Source: Pseudoxanthomonas beigongshangi (GTDB taxonomy: Bacteria; Pseudomonadota; Gammaproteobacteria; Xanthomonadales; Xanthomonadaceae). From it: DNA of 64,000 nucleotides. Location of the stretch: the NCBI RefSeq assembly GCF_016820515.1, contig NZ_JADHDV010000001.1:273248-337247 (forward strand), in the 5' to 3' direction. Both the position numbers and the translations under genes were made by a program. A model generated the notes under the pieces. The model saw only the letters and a program-made list of their open reading frames with translations. It did not search any database and had not been told where the DNA came from. The number at the start of each line of letters is the position of its first letter. The first letter of the stretch is position 1. Positions 36,500 to 46,687 of this stretch are shown piece after piece.

Positions 36500-36611
36500 G
36501 GGGGAGAGTCCTGCATTGCCAGCGAGGCGCGCATTGTCGCCCATCCGTCCGGACCGGCGGGTGACGGTCGCCGGATTCAGGCGCCGCGAAGGGGCGGCCG
36601 GGGCGAGGCGC

Positions 36612-36617
36612 TATAAT
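36612..36617 (+). promoter_or_regulatory. -10 element of rimO
   Basis: A perfect TATAAT 44 bp before the rimO start in otherwise GC-rich DNA. No clear -35 at 16-18 bp. Confidence 0.55.
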
Positions 36618-36661
36618 CCGCGCCCCGTCGGCGTGCCGCCGTTTTCTCCGTTTCCGTCTCC

Positions 36662-38023
36662 ATGTCCCTGCAGAACCCCAAGGTGGGCTTCGTCAGCCTC
36701 GGCTGTCCGAAAGCCCTGGTCGACTCCGAACGCATCCTCACCCAGTTGCGCGTGGAGGGTTACGACATCGTGCCCACCTACCAGGCGGCCGACGTGGTGG
36801 TGGTCAACACCTGCGGCTTCATCGACGCGGCGGTGACCGAATCGCTGGACGCGATCGGCGAGGCGCTGGCGGAAAACGGCAAGGTCATCGTCACTGGTTG
36901 CCTGGGCAAGCGCCCGGAGCAGATCCGCGAGGCGCATCCCGACGTGCTGGCGATCAGCGGCCCGCAGGACTACCAGAGCGTGATGGAGGCGGTGCACGCG
37001 GCGCTGCCGCCCAGGCACGACCCGTTCCTGGACCTGGTGCCGGACTACGGCCTGAAGCTGACCCCGCGCCACTACGCCTATCTGAAGATTTCCGAGGGCT
37101 GCAATCACCGCTGCAGCTTCTGCATCATCCCGTCGATGCGTGGCGACCTGGTCTCGCGGCCGGTCGACGAGGTGCTGCGCGAGGCCGAACGCCTGGTTCG
37201 CGGTGGGGTGAAGGAACTGCTGGTGGTGTCGCAGGACACCTCCGCCTACGGTGTCGATCTGAAGTACGCCGAGCGCGAATGGGGCGGCAAGACCTACGCC
37301 ACCCGCATGAAGGCGTTGTGCGAAGGACTGTCGGAACTCGGTGCGTGGACGCGCCTGCATTACGTCTATCCGTATCCGCATGTCGACGACGTCATCCCGC
37401 TGATGGCCGAGGGCAAGGTGCTGCCGTACCTGGACATTCCGTTCCAGCACGCCAGTCCGCGCATCCTCAAGCTGATGAAGCGCCCGGGTGCGGTCGACAA
37501 GACCCTGGAACGTGTGCAGCGCTGGCGGGCGATGTGTCCGGAGCTGACCCTGCGTTCGACCTTCATCGTCGGCTTCCCCGGCGAGACCGAGGCCGAATTC
37601 GAGGCGCTGCTGGATTTCCTCGACGAGGCGCAACTGGATCGGGTGGGCGCGTTCGCCTATTCGCCGGTGGAAGGCGCGGCCGCCAACGCGTTGCCGGATC
37701 CGGTGCCGGAGGAGGTGAAGCAGGAGCGCCTGGCCCGCTTCATGGAACGGCAGGCGGCGATTTCCGCCGCGCGCCTGGAAGCCAAGATCGGCAGCGTGCA
37801 GCGTTGCCTGGTGGACCTGCTGGAAGACGGTATCGCGGTGGCGCGTTCCTCGGCGGACGCGCCGGAGATCGACGGCCTGGTGCACATCCAGAACGGCGAG
37901 GAGTTCGGGCTCAAGCCGGGCCAGTTCGTCGACGTGGAAATCACCGACAGCGACGAGCACGATCTGTTCGGCGATGCGATCGCCCAGCCGGCCGCCGGAC
38001 CGATCGACCTCAAGGTGCTGTGA
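36662..38023 (+). CDS. rimO: Ribosomal protein S12 methylthiotransferase
   Basis: A radical SAM enzyme that adds a methylthio group to Asp88 of ribosomal protein S12. The 453-residue protein has an N-terminal UPF0004 domain with cluster cysteines ([31 protein letters not shown]), a radical SAM core ([18 protein letters not shown]) and a C-terminal TRAM domain (about residues 380-445). RimO-type features such as [16 protein letters not shown] distinguish it from MiaB. Its stop overlaps the GTG start of the following DUF3025 gene. Confidence 0.96.
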   Translation: MSLQNPKVGFVSLGCPKALVDSERILTQLRVEGYDIVPTYQAADVVVVNTCGFIDAAVTESLDAIGEALAENGKVIVTGCLGKRPEQIREAHPDVLAISGPQDYQSVMEAVHAALPPRHDPFLDLVPDYGLKLTPRHYAYLKISEGCNHRCSFCIIPSMRGDLVSRPVDEVLREAERLVRGGVKELLVVSQDTSAYGVDLKYAEREWGGKTYATRMKALCEGLSELGAWTRLHYVYPYPHVDDVIPLMAEGKVLPYLDIPFQHASPRILKLMKRPGAVDKTLERVQRWRAMCPELTLRSTFIVGFPGETEAEFEALLDFLDEAQLDRVGAFAYSPVEGAAANALPDPVPEEVKQERLARFMERQAAISAARLEAKIGSVQRCLVDLLEDGIAVARSSADAPEIDGLVHIQNGEEFGLKPGQFVDVEITDSDEHDLFGDAIAQPAAGPIDLKVL

Positions 38024-38850
38024 ACGCAGCGGCGCCTGCCGCGGTTGCGGAGCGGCGCCGCTTCGTGGCCCCGGTGCGTGGCGACGTGCTGGCCGCCACC
38101 TTCACGCATCCGCTGTTCGACGATCTGGCGGCTTGTCGCGATCTGCTGCTTGCGGCCGAGTGGCCCGGCATCGACCTGCTCAACACGCGCTTGCCGCTGC
38201 CCGGACGGCATTTCATCGCCCAGGACGAGGCGCTGCTGGCCGATGGCCTGCATTACGAGGTACGCGTTGCGCAGGGACGCATCGCCACGCGTCCGGACAA
38301 TTGGCACGATCTGTTCAATGCCCTGGTCTGGGCGCGTCATCCCGCGCTCAAGGCAGCGCTCAATGCGCGCCAGTGCCTGCATGTAGCGGACCGCGACGAC
38401 GGCCAGCGCAACCGCGCGCAACAGGCGCTGCCCCAGTTCGATGAAAGCGGCGTGATCGTGCGGGTGCGCGAGGCATCGCTGCTCGATGCCTGGGATCGCC
38501 ACGACTGGTCCGGGTTGTTCCGGGGGCATGCCGACAGCTGGCGCCGGGGCGACATCGCCGTCATCGCGGTGATCGGGCATGCCTTGCTGGAACAGGCGCT
38601 GCTGCCGGGACGTCGACTGGTTGGCAAGTGCGTGGTGGTGGCGCGGGACGCGGCGGTGGAAACGGACGTGGCGCGTGTCGTGGCGGCGATCCGGACCGGC
38701 GAAGTCCTGGAAGATCCGAGGGAACTGCGGCCATTGCCGCTGGCCGGCATCCCCGGCTGGCATCCGCAACAGGATGCCGGCTTCTACGCAGACGCAGACT
38801 ATTTCCGTCCGTTGCGCGAAGGTCGCGCTTATCCGCCGCCGCTGTTCTGA
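38020..38850 (+). CDS. DUF3025 domain protein
   Basis: A 276-residue protein of the DUF3025 family, function unknown. Typical features are [38 protein letters not shown] and [20 protein letters not shown], with a closing block that includes [17 protein letters not shown]. It starts at GTG 38020, overlapping the rimO stop in GTGA, so expression should be coupled to rimO. Its stop codon is directly next to the stop of greB on the other strand, forming TGATCA, which leaves no spacer for a terminator. It looks cytoplasmic, with no signal peptide or membrane helix. Confidence 0.8.
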   Translation: MNAAAPAAVAERRRFVAPVRGDVLAATFTHPLFDDLAACRDLLLAAEWPGIDLLNTRLPLPGRHFIAQDEALLADGLHYEVRVAQGRIATRPDNWHDLFNALVWARHPALKAALNARQCLHVADRDDGQRNRAQQALPQFDESGVIVRVREASLLDAWDRHDWSGLFRGHADSWRRGDIAVIAVIGHALLEQALLPGRRLVGKCVVVARDAAVETDVARVVAAIRTGEVLEDPRELRPLPLAGIPGWHPQQDAGFYADADYFRPLREGRAYPPPLF

Positions 38851-39354
38851 TCAGGCGCCATAACTGACGTCCACCACCGCGAATCGGGCCAGGCCGCCGG
38901 GCAGCTCCACCGGGAATTCGTCGTCAATGCGCTTCTTCAGCATGGCCCGCGCCAGCGGCGAGTCGATGCTGATCCAGCCGCGCGGCGCGTCGGTTTCGTC
39001 GGGACCGACGATGCGGTAGCGCGAGGTCTCTCCGCTGGCGACGTTCTCCACCTCCACCCAGGCGCCGAAGAACACCGCTTCCGGATCCGAGGGCGCGCCC
39101 TCGACCACCCGCAGGGCTTCCAGGCGCTTGCTGAGATAGCGCACCCGGCGATCGATCTCGCCCAGTTGTTTCTTGCGGTAGGTGTACTCGGCGTTCTCCG
39201 AGCGATCGCCTTCGGCGGCGGCGGCGGCCAGCGCCTTGACCACTTCCGGACGCCGGGCGCGCCACAGATCGTCCAGTTCCGCCTTCAGCCGGTCGTGGCC
39301 TTCGCGGGTGATCAGGGCGGTGCTCTTTTCGGCAGGGGGACGCCAGCGGGACAT
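38851..39354 (-). CDS. greB: Transcription elongation factor GreB
   Basis: Rescues backtracked RNA polymerase by stimulating cleavage of the 3' end of the transcript. The 167-residue protein has the N-terminal coiled coil with the acidic tip ([16 protein letters not shown]) and the C-terminal FKBP-like domain (about 85-160). The motif [16 protein letters not shown] is characteristic of GreB rather than GreA. It converges on the DUF3025 gene, sharing the palindrome TGATCA for both stops. Confidence 0.95.
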   Translation of the reverse strand: MSRWRPPAEKSTALITREGHDRLKAELDDLWRARRPEVVKALAAAAAEGDRSENAEYTYRKKQLGEIDRRVRYLSKRLEALRVVEGAPSDPEAVFFGAWVEVENVASGETSRYRIVGPDETDAPRGWISIDSPLARAMLKKRIDDEFPVELPGGLARFAVVDVSYGA

Positions 39355-39418
39355 GCGGGTGGGAAAGCCTTGCGGAGGAACGTGGGGAACAGGGTAGATC
39401 GGGGCGGGGACGGCGGAA

Positions 39419-39910
39419 TCAAGCGCGGGCCACGTTCTTCTCGTAGCGCCACACTTCCAGATCGAAGACGCCGTCCGGCGTGTCCAGGCGGTTGATCATG
39501 TTGCCCATCCGCGCCCAGCCCTGGCGGGCGTAGAAGCGCGCCGCGCGCTCGTTGCCGATGGCGCAGGCCAGCCATGCCCGCGTGACCCCGGTATCGGCGA
39601 GGCGGATTTCCGCGTCCGCCAGCAACATGGCCGCGGCGCCCGTGCCGCGCGCGGCGGCGCCCACGTACAACTGGTACATCTCATCGCCCTGGATCATGGC
39701 GAAGCCCAGCGGCTGGCCGATGGCGCCGAGCGTGCGCACCGCCGGCAATCCGTCCGCGAGGCGCCGGGCGAAGCTCGCAAGGGTGCGATGGCGGGCCAGC
39801 TCCAGCGGCAGGATCGCGGCGTGCGCGTCCTGCCAGCCGTCATGCCACAGGCGCGCCAGCGCGTCGATCTCGGTGGCGTCGGCCCGCCTCGCCTGCATGG
39901 CCAAGGACAT
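39419..39910 (-). CDS. GNAT family N-acetyltransferase
   Basis: A 163-residue acetyltransferase using acetyl-CoA; the acceptor is unknown. The fold marks are a central [21 protein letters not shown] (motif A, here with the RGTGAA pyrophosphate loop at about residue 92) and the late [16 protein letters not shown] (motif B). It lies 18 bp downstream of the HerA-like ATPase gene on the same strand and upstream of greB, so the three may be one transcription unit. Confidence 0.85.
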   Translation of the reverse strand: MSLAMQARRADATEIDALARLWHDGWQDAHAAILPLELARHRTLASFARRLADGLPAVRTLGAIGQPLGFAMIQGDEMYQLYVGAAARGTGAAAMLLADAEIRLADTGVTRAWLACAIGNERAARFYARQGWARMGNMINRLDTPDGVFDLEVWRYEKNVARA

Positions 39911-39928
39911 GTCGTCGCGGTGTCGTGA

Positions 39929-41431
39929 TCAGCGACGGCCGCCGAAGATGCTGCCCAGGATGCCGCGCACGATCTGGTTGCCCAGCTTGGTCCCGATGGT
40001 GCGGGTGGTCTGCTTGGCCATGGTCTCGATCATCCCCTGGCGACGCTTGGTGCCGAACACCGCGTCCTTGACCGCCTGGCCGAAGCCACCGGCATCAGGG
40101 TCGTCCTTCTCGGCTTTGGCGGCCGGTGCATTCGCGGTCTGCATGGCCGCGTCGGCGCGGTTGGCCAACAACTCCGCCGCCGATTCGCGATCGATGCGAT
40201 TGTCGTACTTGGCGCCGACCGGGCTGCCGGCGCGTACCTGCGCCCGCTCGCTTTCGTTGATGGCGCCCATCCGGCAGCGCGGGGGCGAGATCAGGGTCTG
40301 CTGCACGGGCGAGGGCACACCCTTGTCCTGCAGGGTCGAGACCAGCGCTTCGCCGGTCCCCAGGCGCGATATCGCCTCGGCCACGTCCAGCTTGGGATTG
40401 GGCACGAAGGTCTGCGCCGCGGTCTTGACCGCCTTCTGGTCGCGCGGGGTGAACGCGCGCAGCGCGTGCTGCACGCGGTTGCCGAGTTGGCCGAGGATGT
40501 TGTCCGGCACGTCGTCGGGGAACTGCGAGCAGAAATACACGCCGACGCCCTTGGAGCGGATCAGGCGCACGACCTGCTCGATGCGCTGCTTCAGCGCGGG
40601 CGGGGCGTCGTCGAACAGCAGGTGCGCCTCGTCGAACACGAACACCAGCTTGGGTTTGTCCAGATCACCGACTTCGGGCAGGGTTTCGAACAGTTCCGAC
40701 AACAGCCACAGCAGGAAGCTGGAATACAGGCGCGGCTTGAGGATCAGCTGATCCGCGGCCAGGATGTTGACCACGCCGCGGCCATCGGTCTGGGTACGCA
40801 TCAGGTCCGCCAGTTCCAGCGCCGGCTCGCCGAAGAACATCTCACCGCCTTCCTGCTCCAGCCGCAGCAGGGCGCGCTGGATGGCGCCGACCGACTGCGT
40901 GCTGACCAAACCATAGCTGGTGGAGATGTCCTTGCGCTCGTCGGCGACCAGGCCGAGCAGGGCACGCAGGTCTTCCAGGTCCAGCAGCAGCAGGCCGCGG
41001 TCGTCGGCCAGCTTGAACACGATGTCCAGCACGCCGGATTGGGTGTCGTTGAGCTCCAGGATGCGCGAGAGCAGGGTGGGACCCATTTCGCTGACCGTGG
41101 TGCGCACCGGATGGCCGAGCTTTCCGTACAGATCCCAGAACACCACCGGGCTTGCGCCGGGGGCGTAGTCGGCGATGCCGATGTCGCGGGCGCGCTGGAG
41201 CACCTTCTCGTTGCCGTCGCCGGCCACCGCGAGCCCGGCGACATCGCCCTTCACGTCGGCCAGGAACACCGGCACGCCCAGCCGCGAGAAACCTTCGGCC
41301 AGGGTCATCAGGGTGACGGTCTTGCCGGTGCCGGTGGCCCCGGCCACCAGGCCGTGGCGGTTGCCGAACTTCGGCTGCAGGGTGACGGGGATGTCGTCGG
41401 TGGTGCCTTTGCCCAACAGGATCGGATCCAT
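39929..41431 (-). CDS. HerA-like ATPase (DUF853)
   Basis: A 500-residue P-loop ATPase of the FtsK/HerA group. It begins with LGKGTTDDIPVTLQPKFGNR, then Walker A GATGTGKTVTLMTLAEGF (about residues 31-48) and Walker B KLVFVFDEAHLLFDD (about 268-282); PDDVPDNILGQLGNRVQHAL follows. The C-terminal part (residues 385-500) is Ala-rich and basic. DUF853 proteins are widespread and poorly understood; no NurA-like nuclease gene is next to it, so a DNA-end processing role is only a guess. The ATG at 41431 fits the family start. Confidence 0.88.
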   Translation of the reverse strand: MDPILLGKGTTDDIPVTLQPKFGNRHGLVAGATGTGKTVTLMTLAEGFSRLGVPVFLADVKGDVAGLAVAGDGNEKVLQRARDIGIADYAPGASPVVFWDLYGKLGHPVRTTVSEMGPTLLSRILELNDTQSGVLDIVFKLADDRGLLLLDLEDLRALLGLVADERKDISTSYGLVSTQSVGAIQRALLRLEQEGGEMFFGEPALELADLMRTQTDGRGVVNILAADQLILKPRLYSSFLLWLLSELFETLPEVGDLDKPKLVFVFDEAHLLFDDAPPALKQRIEQVVRLIRSKGVGVYFCSQFPDDVPDNILGQLGNRVQHALRAFTPRDQKAVKTAAQTFVPNPKLDVAEAISRLGTGEALVSTLQDKGVPSPVQQTLISPPRCRMGAINESERAQVRAGSPVGAKYDNRIDRESAAELLANRADAAMQTANAPAAKAEKDDPDAGGFGQAVKDAVFGTKRRQGMIETMAKQTTRTIGTKLGNQIVRGILGSIFGGRR

Positions 41432-41564
41432 GAGTGCCTCGCGGTCTGGTCGGGTGATTCTAGCGATCCGGCATGTCTGCGGGCGTAATGTCGTGACGTA
41501 TTCGGCTTGCCCCCGGATCCGGGCGCCGCTACCCTGCCGCGACCGTTTTCGATTGCGCGTGCTG

Positions 41565-43136
41565 ATGTCCCTGCCGAAGTCCTTGCTGCGTCCCTGGCCC
41601 CTGCTGGCCGTTTTCCTGCCCCTCCTGGCGCTGGCCCCGGCCGCGCATGCCCAGCGGGTCTCGGCCAAGGACAAGGCCGCCATCGAAGTGCTGAACGCGC
41701 GCATGGCCGCGGCCGAGAAGCGCTACCGCGACGGGTTGGTGCTGGTGACCAACAACGACCCCAAGGGCACCGCCGAAACCGATGCCGCGCTGGAGGACAT
41801 GGAGGACGTGCTGGATGCCTGCATCAAGCAGCGCGGCTGCCAGACCCACACCCTGCTGACCACCTACAAGCGCCTGCTCAAGGAGGCGTCCGACGGCGGT
41901 GGCGCGGAGGAAGAGGAAACCACCGTCGATCCGCTCGACGATGGCAGCGATCATTCCGCGGTGGCACAGGCCATCCCGGAAGCCCAGCGCGCCGCGTCGC
42001 TGCTGAACGACCAGCGCCACGCCTTCGACAAGATGGTCGAGTACAACCCGGCGGTGCAGGCGGGCATCCGCCGCTGGCTGACCGACATGCGCAGCGCGCT
42101 GATCACCAGCTACGAGAACTACCAGAACATGCGCGCGGAGATGTACCCGGACTGGGAACGCAGCAAGCTGCCGGAGGCGCTGCTGTTCGGCATCATGGCC
42201 AAGGAATCCAACGGCCGCGTGCACGCGACCTCGCGCGCCGGCGCGGCCGGCCCGTTGCAGTTCATGTACGCGACCGGCAAGCGCTTCGGCCTGGGCCCGG
42301 ACGGGACCGGCTTCGACACCCGCTACGACCCGGCGTTCGCCGGCGAGGCCAGCGCCGCCTACATGAACGAGCGCATGCGCGAACTCAACAACAACATCGA
42401 GTTCGCGCTGGCCGCCTACAACGGCGGCGAGGGCCGTGCCGGGCGCGTCTACCGGCAGTACCCGGGCCGCAGCTTCTGGGATGAGGTGGTCTACAGCCAG
42501 TTCCCTGGCGAGACCCGCGACTACGTGCCGATGGTGATCGCGGCGGCGTGGCTGTTCCTGCATCCCAAGCAGTACGGACTGGAGTTCCCCAAGGTCGATG
42601 TGCACCCGGCGTCGCTGAAGCTGGCGCGCGACAGCTCGATCTACGAACTGACCATCTGCCTGGGCAACGGCGGCACCCGCGAGGGCTTCATGCGCGCGCT
42701 GCGCAACCTCAATCCGCGCTACGAGGCCGAGGCATGGATTCCGGCCGGGACGATGCTCAAGGCCAACACCCGCATCGTCAGCCTGTACAACCGCCATTGT
42801 GTCAGCGGCCCGCGCGCCGACCTGGCCCGCACGCTGGTGCGCGCCGACGTCAACGCCGCCATCAAGCGCACCGCCCTGACCGGTACGGTCGCGGTCGGCG
42901 ACGTGACCCCGGTGGCCGGCGTGCCGACCACGGTCGCTTCAGGCGAACCCAAGCCCGCCGAACCCAAGGCGAAGCAGGCGCGCGAGTACCGGATCGCCAA
43001 GGGCGATACGCTGGGCCGGATCTCGCAGCGTTACCAGTGCGATCTGAAGAAGCTGGCGCGCGCCAATGGCCTGAAGGGGCCTGCCTACAACGTGCGGCCA
43101 GGCCAGTCGATCCAGCTGGAAAGTTGCAGGAAATGA
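41565..43136 (+). CDS. Lytic transglycosylase with LysM domain, MltD-like
   Basis: A 523-residue exported peptidoglycan-cleaving enzyme. A signal peptide (residues 1-29, ending AAHA) is followed by a helical region with CIKQRGCQT, then an SLT domain. The catalytic glutamate is in IMAKESNGRVH (about residue 213), followed by SRAGAAGPLQFMYATGKRFG and ALAAYNGGEGRAGR. A single LysM domain lies at the end (about 473-520, YRIAKGDTLGRISQRY). The order SLT then LysM is that of MltD, but there is no lipobox. It probably acts in the periplasm on peptidoglycan turnover. Confidence 0.9.
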   Translation: MSLPKSLLRPWPLLAVFLPLLALAPAAHAQRVSAKDKAAIEVLNARMAAAEKRYRDGLVLVTNNDPKGTAETDAALEDMEDVLDACIKQRGCQTHTLLTTYKRLLKEASDGGGAEEEETTVDPLDDGSDHSAVAQAIPEAQRAASLLNDQRHAFDKMVEYNPAVQAGIRRWLTDMRSALITSYENYQNMRAEMYPDWERSKLPEALLFGIMAKESNGRVHATSRAGAAGPLQFMYATGKRFGLGPDGTGFDTRYDPAFAGEASAAYMNERMRELNNNIEFALAAYNGGEGRAGRVYRQYPGRSFWDEVVYSQFPGETRDYVPMVIAAAWLFLHPKQYGLEFPKVDVHPASLKLARDSSIYELTICLGNGGTREGFMRALRNLNPRYEAEAWIPAGTMLKANTRIVSLYNRHCVSGPRADLARTLVRADVNAAIKRTALTGTVAVGDVTPVAGVPTTVASGEPKPAEPKAKQAREYRIAKGDTLGRISQRYQCDLKKLARANGLKGPAYNVRPGQSIQLESCRK

Positions 43137-43162
43137 TCTGAAGTACCGGGGGGCGGGGAACG

Positions 43163-43828
43163 ATGCAAAGGAATGCAATCTGGTTGTCCGCCATTGCCGT
43201 CAGCGCGGCGTTTGCCATCGTCGGCGCCGAGTCGGATGGCCTGCGCGTCCTGCACTACCTGTTCAAGCCACTGACCACGCTGCTGGTCGCGGCCATGGTG
43301 TGGCGGACCGCCGCGAACGAACACGGTTATCGGCGCGCGGTGCTGGCGGGACTGCTGCTGTCGCTGCTGGGCGATGTGTTCCTGATGCTGCCGGGAGATT
43401 GGTTTGCCTTCGGACTGGGCAGTTTCCTGCTGGCGCACCTGTGCTACCTGCGGGCGTTCCGGTTGCGCGGCGAGTGGCTCCGTCCTATTTGGCCCGTGCT
43501 CGCGTATGGCGTGATCGCCGCGACCGTCCTGGCGTACCTGTGGCCGCATCTGCCGGTGGAACTGAAGATTCCCGTGGTCGTCTATGTGGTGGCGCTGGCG
43601 GGCATGGCGGCGCAGGCGGCATGCATCTGGCGGCAGCGTCCGGACGGGGCCGCGCTCCTGGCCACGGCGGGCGGCGCCTGCTTCGTGCTCTCCGACGCCT
43701 TGCTGGCGATCGACCGCTTCGCGATGGCGATTCCCCTGGCGAGCGTATGGGTGCTGCTGGGCTATTGGGCGGCGCAGTGGCTGATTGGCGCGTCCGTGAT
43801 GCCTGTTACCGACACGTCACGCAACTGA
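43163..43828 (+). CDS. YhhN family membrane protein (lysoplasmalogenase-like)
   Basis: A 221-residue inner membrane protein with seven or eight predicted helices. The family segments LFKPLTTLLVAAMV near residue 34, LSLLGDVFLMLP near 66 and the late GGACFVLSDALLAIDRF are present. Mammalian TMEM86B of this family cleaves the vinyl ether bond of lysoplasmalogen, and a bacterial relative has been shown to do likewise; the role here is unproven. It is followed after 13 bp by the M50 protease gene on the same strand. Confidence 0.87.
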   Translation: MQRNAIWLSAIAVSAAFAIVGAESDGLRVLHYLFKPLTTLLVAAMVWRTAANEHGYRRAVLAGLLLSLLGDVFLMLPGDWFAFGLGSFLLAHLCYLRAFRLRGEWLRPIWPVLAYGVIAATVLAYLWPHLPVELKIPVVVYVVALAGMAAQAACIWRQRPDGAALLATAGGACFVLSDALLAIDRFAMAIPLASVWVLLGYWAAQWLIGASVMPVTDTSRN

Positions 43829-43831
43829 ACC

Positions 43832-43872
43832 GGGGAATGGGATGGGGAAGGGGGATACGGGGGATACGGGGG
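43832..43872 (+). other. G-tract cluster spanning the start of the M50 protease gene
   Basis: Seven runs of three to five G occur within 41 bases on the coding strand (43832-43835, 43839-43841, 43844-43847, 43850-43854, 43859-43863, 43868-43872, with ATAC loops between the last three), and the ATG at 43842 is inside. The mRNA could fold into a G-quadruplex over its own start codon. Confidence 0.6.
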
Positions 43873-45011
43873 AAAGAAGCCAGGAAATTCCTGCGGCTGC
43901 GGCGTGGTTGCTGCGTGGCGGGACCGTCCTGGCATGGTGCTTGTCGCTCGCAGGCTTCCTCGGCGCCATGGCGATTGCGGAGAGCGCCACCCGGAACTGG
44001 TTCCTGCCCGAAGTAGGCCTTGCGCTCTGTACCGTCGTCACTTGCTGGTTCCTGGCGGTCCTGATTCACGAGTCGGGACATGCGCTGGCCGCGCATCTGA
44101 AGGGCATGCGCGTCATGCGCATGCAGGCGGGCATTCTGGACGTCATCTTCCTGCGGCGTGGGTTCCGCTGGCGAATCGCCAGGCCGCCCGGTGGCCTGCA
44201 CGGATATGTCCAGGCCTATCCCGATCCCGCGGCGGCGATTCGTCCAGCCATGCTGTGCATGATCGTGGGCGGGCCGTTGGCAAATCTCGCCGCCGCGATC
44301 CTGGCTGTCTTGTTGACCCGATGCGTAGAAGTGGAGCGGGAAGGATTGGTCCATGCCTTCGCCTTGATCAACGGCGTGGTGGGCATCACCAATCTCATGC
44401 CGATGGCGCGGGGGTGGGCAAGCGACGGCCTGCTGCTCTATCTATGGGGACGCCGTTCCCCCGATGAACAATCTTCGTTGCTGGCCCATTTGAGGCTGAT
44501 GTCGCTTTCCGTATTCGGGACAACTTCCGATCGGTTGCCGGAGCAACTGGTCGACGATCTGGACGCGCAAGGAAGCACGGCGTCGCTCATCGCCTTGTGG
44601 ATACGCATGAAGGTGTCCCAGAATCTGGGGAACTGGAAGGCAGTAGAAGCACTGGACGACCAGCTGGAGCAGATTCTGTCCGGCATGCCAGGAAAGGAGC
44701 AACGGGAAAACAAGCCGCTACTCGTACTGCTCAGACTGGAACTGGCGTTCTCCCGGGCCATGCATGAACAGCGGGCCGCTCCGCTCGGAAACCTGGTATT
44801 CGGAAAGGGCGTTGATTGGCTCGTGCCGCATCTACGCCATCGTCATGCGGCGCTGGCATCCATGCTGGCGGGGGAGTGGTCAGCTGCGGAAGCTGCCCTG
44901 CTGCGCGTGAGGCGTCATGCCGAAGCCTCCCAGGATCGTGCGTTGGCCGAAAGCGAGAACAGGATTTCCCGGCATATCCGCGCACTCGGACCCACATTCC
45001 CGAGCGGCTAA
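43842..45011 (+). CDS. M50-like membrane metalloprotease with unusual C-terminal domain
   Basis: A 389-residue protein. Membrane helices are predicted near residues 23-47, 57-80, 137-160 and 165-185. The zinc motif HESGH is at residues 76-80, GGPLAN at 143-148, and a plausible third ligand is in NLMPMARGWASDG (Asp195), the NxxPxxxxDG pattern of site-2 proteases. Instead of PDZ or CBS domains, the remaining 190 residues form a helical, probably cytoplasmic region ending in a TPR-like stretch. The substrate is unknown and no anti-sigma factor gene is near. The N-terminus MGKGDTGDTG comes from a 9-bp G-rich repeat, and base composition looks lower in GC than in the neighbours. Confidence 0.72.
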   Translation: MGKGDTGDTGERSQEIPAAAAWLLRGGTVLAWCLSLAGFLGAMAIAESATRNWFLPEVGLALCTVVTCWFLAVLIHESGHALAAHLKGMRVMRMQAGILDVIFLRRGFRWRIARPPGGLHGYVQAYPDPAAAIRPAMLCMIVGGPLANLAAAILAVLLTRCVEVEREGLVHAFALINGVVGITNLMPMARGWASDGLLLYLWGRRSPDEQSSLLAHLRLMSLSVFGTTSDRLPEQLVDDLDAQGSTASLIALWIRMKVSQNLGNWKAVEALDDQLEQILSGMPGKEQRENKPLLVLLRLELAFSRAMHEQRAAPLGNLVFGKGVDWLVPHLRHRHAALASMLAGEWSAAEAALLRVRRHAEASQDRALAESENRISRHIRALGPTFPSG

Positions 45012-45068
45012 CGGGCAGCGCGCGGCACCCGTCACCCCGGTTGATTGCCTCGTCCAGGCGCGGGGAAA

Positions 45069-45911
45069 TCAGCTCCGTCTTGCCAGCGCCTGCCCCAATC
45101 GCACCGGCGATTCGGCATGCAGTTCCGGTGACAGTTCCGCCACGCCGGGTGGCAGCAGGACGATCACGGTCGAGCCGTAGTTGAACCGGGCCATCTCCTC
45201 GAAGCGGTCCAGGGTGATGCCCTGGCCGCGATAGTCCTTGCGGGTGACGCGATCCCCGTAGGCGGGAATCTCCACGCCGCTCCAGACCGTCTCCACGCCC
45301 GACACCAGCAGCGCGCCGACCATCACCGAGACCATCGGGCCGAAGTCGGTATCGAAGTGGCAGACCAGGCGCTCGTTGCGTGCGAACAGGCCCGGTACGC
45401 TGGCGACCGCGTCGGTACCGACGCTGAAAAGGCGGCCGGGCACGTGCACGGTTTCGCGCAACGTGCCGCGCCAGGGCATGTGCACCCGGTGGTAGTCGCG
45501 TGGCGACAGGTACACGGTGGCGTACAGGCCGGCGCGGAACGGTTCGGCGTCGGTGGCGTCGCCCAGCAGCTCCGAGGCGGTGAACGACTGGCCCTTGGCC
45601 TGGAAGATGCGGCCATCCTGGATCGGCCCGCACTGGCTGATGTGGCCATCGGCCGGCATCAGCAATGCGCGTGGATCCGGGGCTGCGACGCGCGCGCCCG
45701 GCTTTAGGGCGCGGGTGAAGAAGGCGTTGAAGCTTGGATAGGCACGCGCGTCGGGTTCGGCGGCTTCGGACAGATCCACGCCGAAGCGGCGCACCACCGC
45801 GTCGATCAGCCATTGCTTGATGGCCGGCGAAGTGGAGTAGGCCAGCTTGCGCGCCAGCGAAGACAGCAGGCGATGCGGCAGGACGTAGGTGAGCGCGGTG
45901 ACCGGACTCAT
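45069..45911 (-). CDS. psd: Phosphatidylserine decarboxylase proenzyme
   Basis: Makes phosphatidylethanolamine at the inner membrane. It is a pyruvoyl enzyme that cleaves itself at the Gly-Ser bond of the GST motif, here [14 protein letters not shown] near residue 250. Other family features are [29 protein letters not shown] and the catalytic histidine region [14 protein letters not shown]. Its 280 residues match the short proteobacterial Psd. The usual LGST is YGST here, a small change also seen in relatives as far as I recall. The start overlaps the SCO gene stop by four bases. Confidence 0.95.
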   Translation of the reverse strand: MSPVTALTYVLPHRLLSSLARKLAYSTSPAIKQWLIDAVVRRFGVDLSEAAEPDARAYPSFNAFFTRALKPGARVAAPDPRALLMPADGHISQCGPIQDGRIFQAKGQSFTASELLGDATDAEPFRAGLYATVYLSPRDYHRVHMPWRGTLRETVHVPGRLFSVGTDAVASVPGLFARNERLVCHFDTDFGPMVSVMVGALLVSGVETVWSGVEIPAYGDRVTRKDYRGQGITLDRFEEMARFNYGSTVIVLLPPGVAELSPELHAESPVRLGQALARRS

Positions 45912-46561
45912 CGCGCGGCGGCCTCGGTCAGCGCCTTCATGTCGGTGGCGATTGCGTCCGGCCGGAAAGGCGGGCGGATCAGGCCGGCCAGGCGACCCTG
46001 CGGATCCAGCACCGCGATGGCCGAGGAATGATCCATCGAATAGTCGTTGGGATTCTGCTCGAAGCCCTTGCCCGGCACCTTCATGAAGACGAAGCCCAGC
46101 GACTTGGCGAAGTTCTCCAGGGTCGGCGCGTCGGCGGTCGCCGCCAGCGTGTCCGGATGGAAGGCGTGCGCGTACTCGCCGACCTTGTTGGGCGTGTCGC
46201 GCTCCGGATCCACCGACACGAACAGCACCCGCGGGCGCGTGGAATCGGGCAGGGCACGCCACTGGTTCTGCGACTGGGCCAATTCGGCCAGGGTGGTCGG
46301 GCAGACGTCGGGGCAGAACGTGAAGCCGAGGAACACCAGGGTCCAATGGCCCTTCAGTTCGCCGGAGGCCAATTGCGTACCATCGGACTGGCGCAGCGAG
46401 AATTCGGGCAGCGGGCGCGCCTGCGGGAACATCGTCACCGCCTGCGTGGCCGGCCATGCCTGGGCGGGGCGGGCGGGACCGAAGAACTTCTGCGCGGCCA
46501 GCAGGCCCAGGCCGGCGGCCAGCGCCAGCAGCAGGATGATCCCGAACTTCTTGTTGAACAT
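45908..46561 (-). CDS. SCO family protein (copper chaperone for cytochrome oxidase)
   Basis: A 217-residue thioredoxin-fold protein anchored by an N-terminal membrane helix (residues 6-24). It holds the copper-binding [15 protein letters not shown] (CxxxC) and the distal histidine in [16 protein letters not shown], the three copper ligands of Sco1/SenC. It should help assemble the CuA site of cytochrome c oxidase in the periplasm; oxidase genes are not in the window. It is upstream of psd with a four-base overlap (ATGA) and divergent from prmB. Confidence 0.92.
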   Translation of the reverse strand: MFNKKFGIILLLALAAGLGLLAAQKFFGPARPAQAWPATQAVTMFPQARPLPEFSLRQSDGTQLASGELKGHWTLVFLGFTFCPDVCPTTLAELAQSQNQWRALPDSTRPRVLFVSVDPERDTPNKVGEYAHAFHPDTLAATADAPTLENFAKSLGFVFMKVPGKGFEQNPNDYSMDHSSAIAVLDPQGRLAGLIRPPFRPDAIATDMKALTEAAAR

Positions 46562-46640
46562 GGCGGGTCTCGCGGAAGGGCCGGCGTGGCCGCGGTTTCG
46601 GGGCTTGCCGGCGGACCCGACATGATACCGGCGCAGCGCC

Positions 46641-46646
46641 TATAAT
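46641..46646 (+). promoter_or_regulatory. -10 element of prmB
   Basis: A perfect TATAAT 41 bp before the prmB start. No clear -35 at normal spacing. Confidence 0.55.
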
Positions 46647-46687
46647 CGGGAACCGGACCCCACCGGCCATTTCCCCGCCTTAACGCC

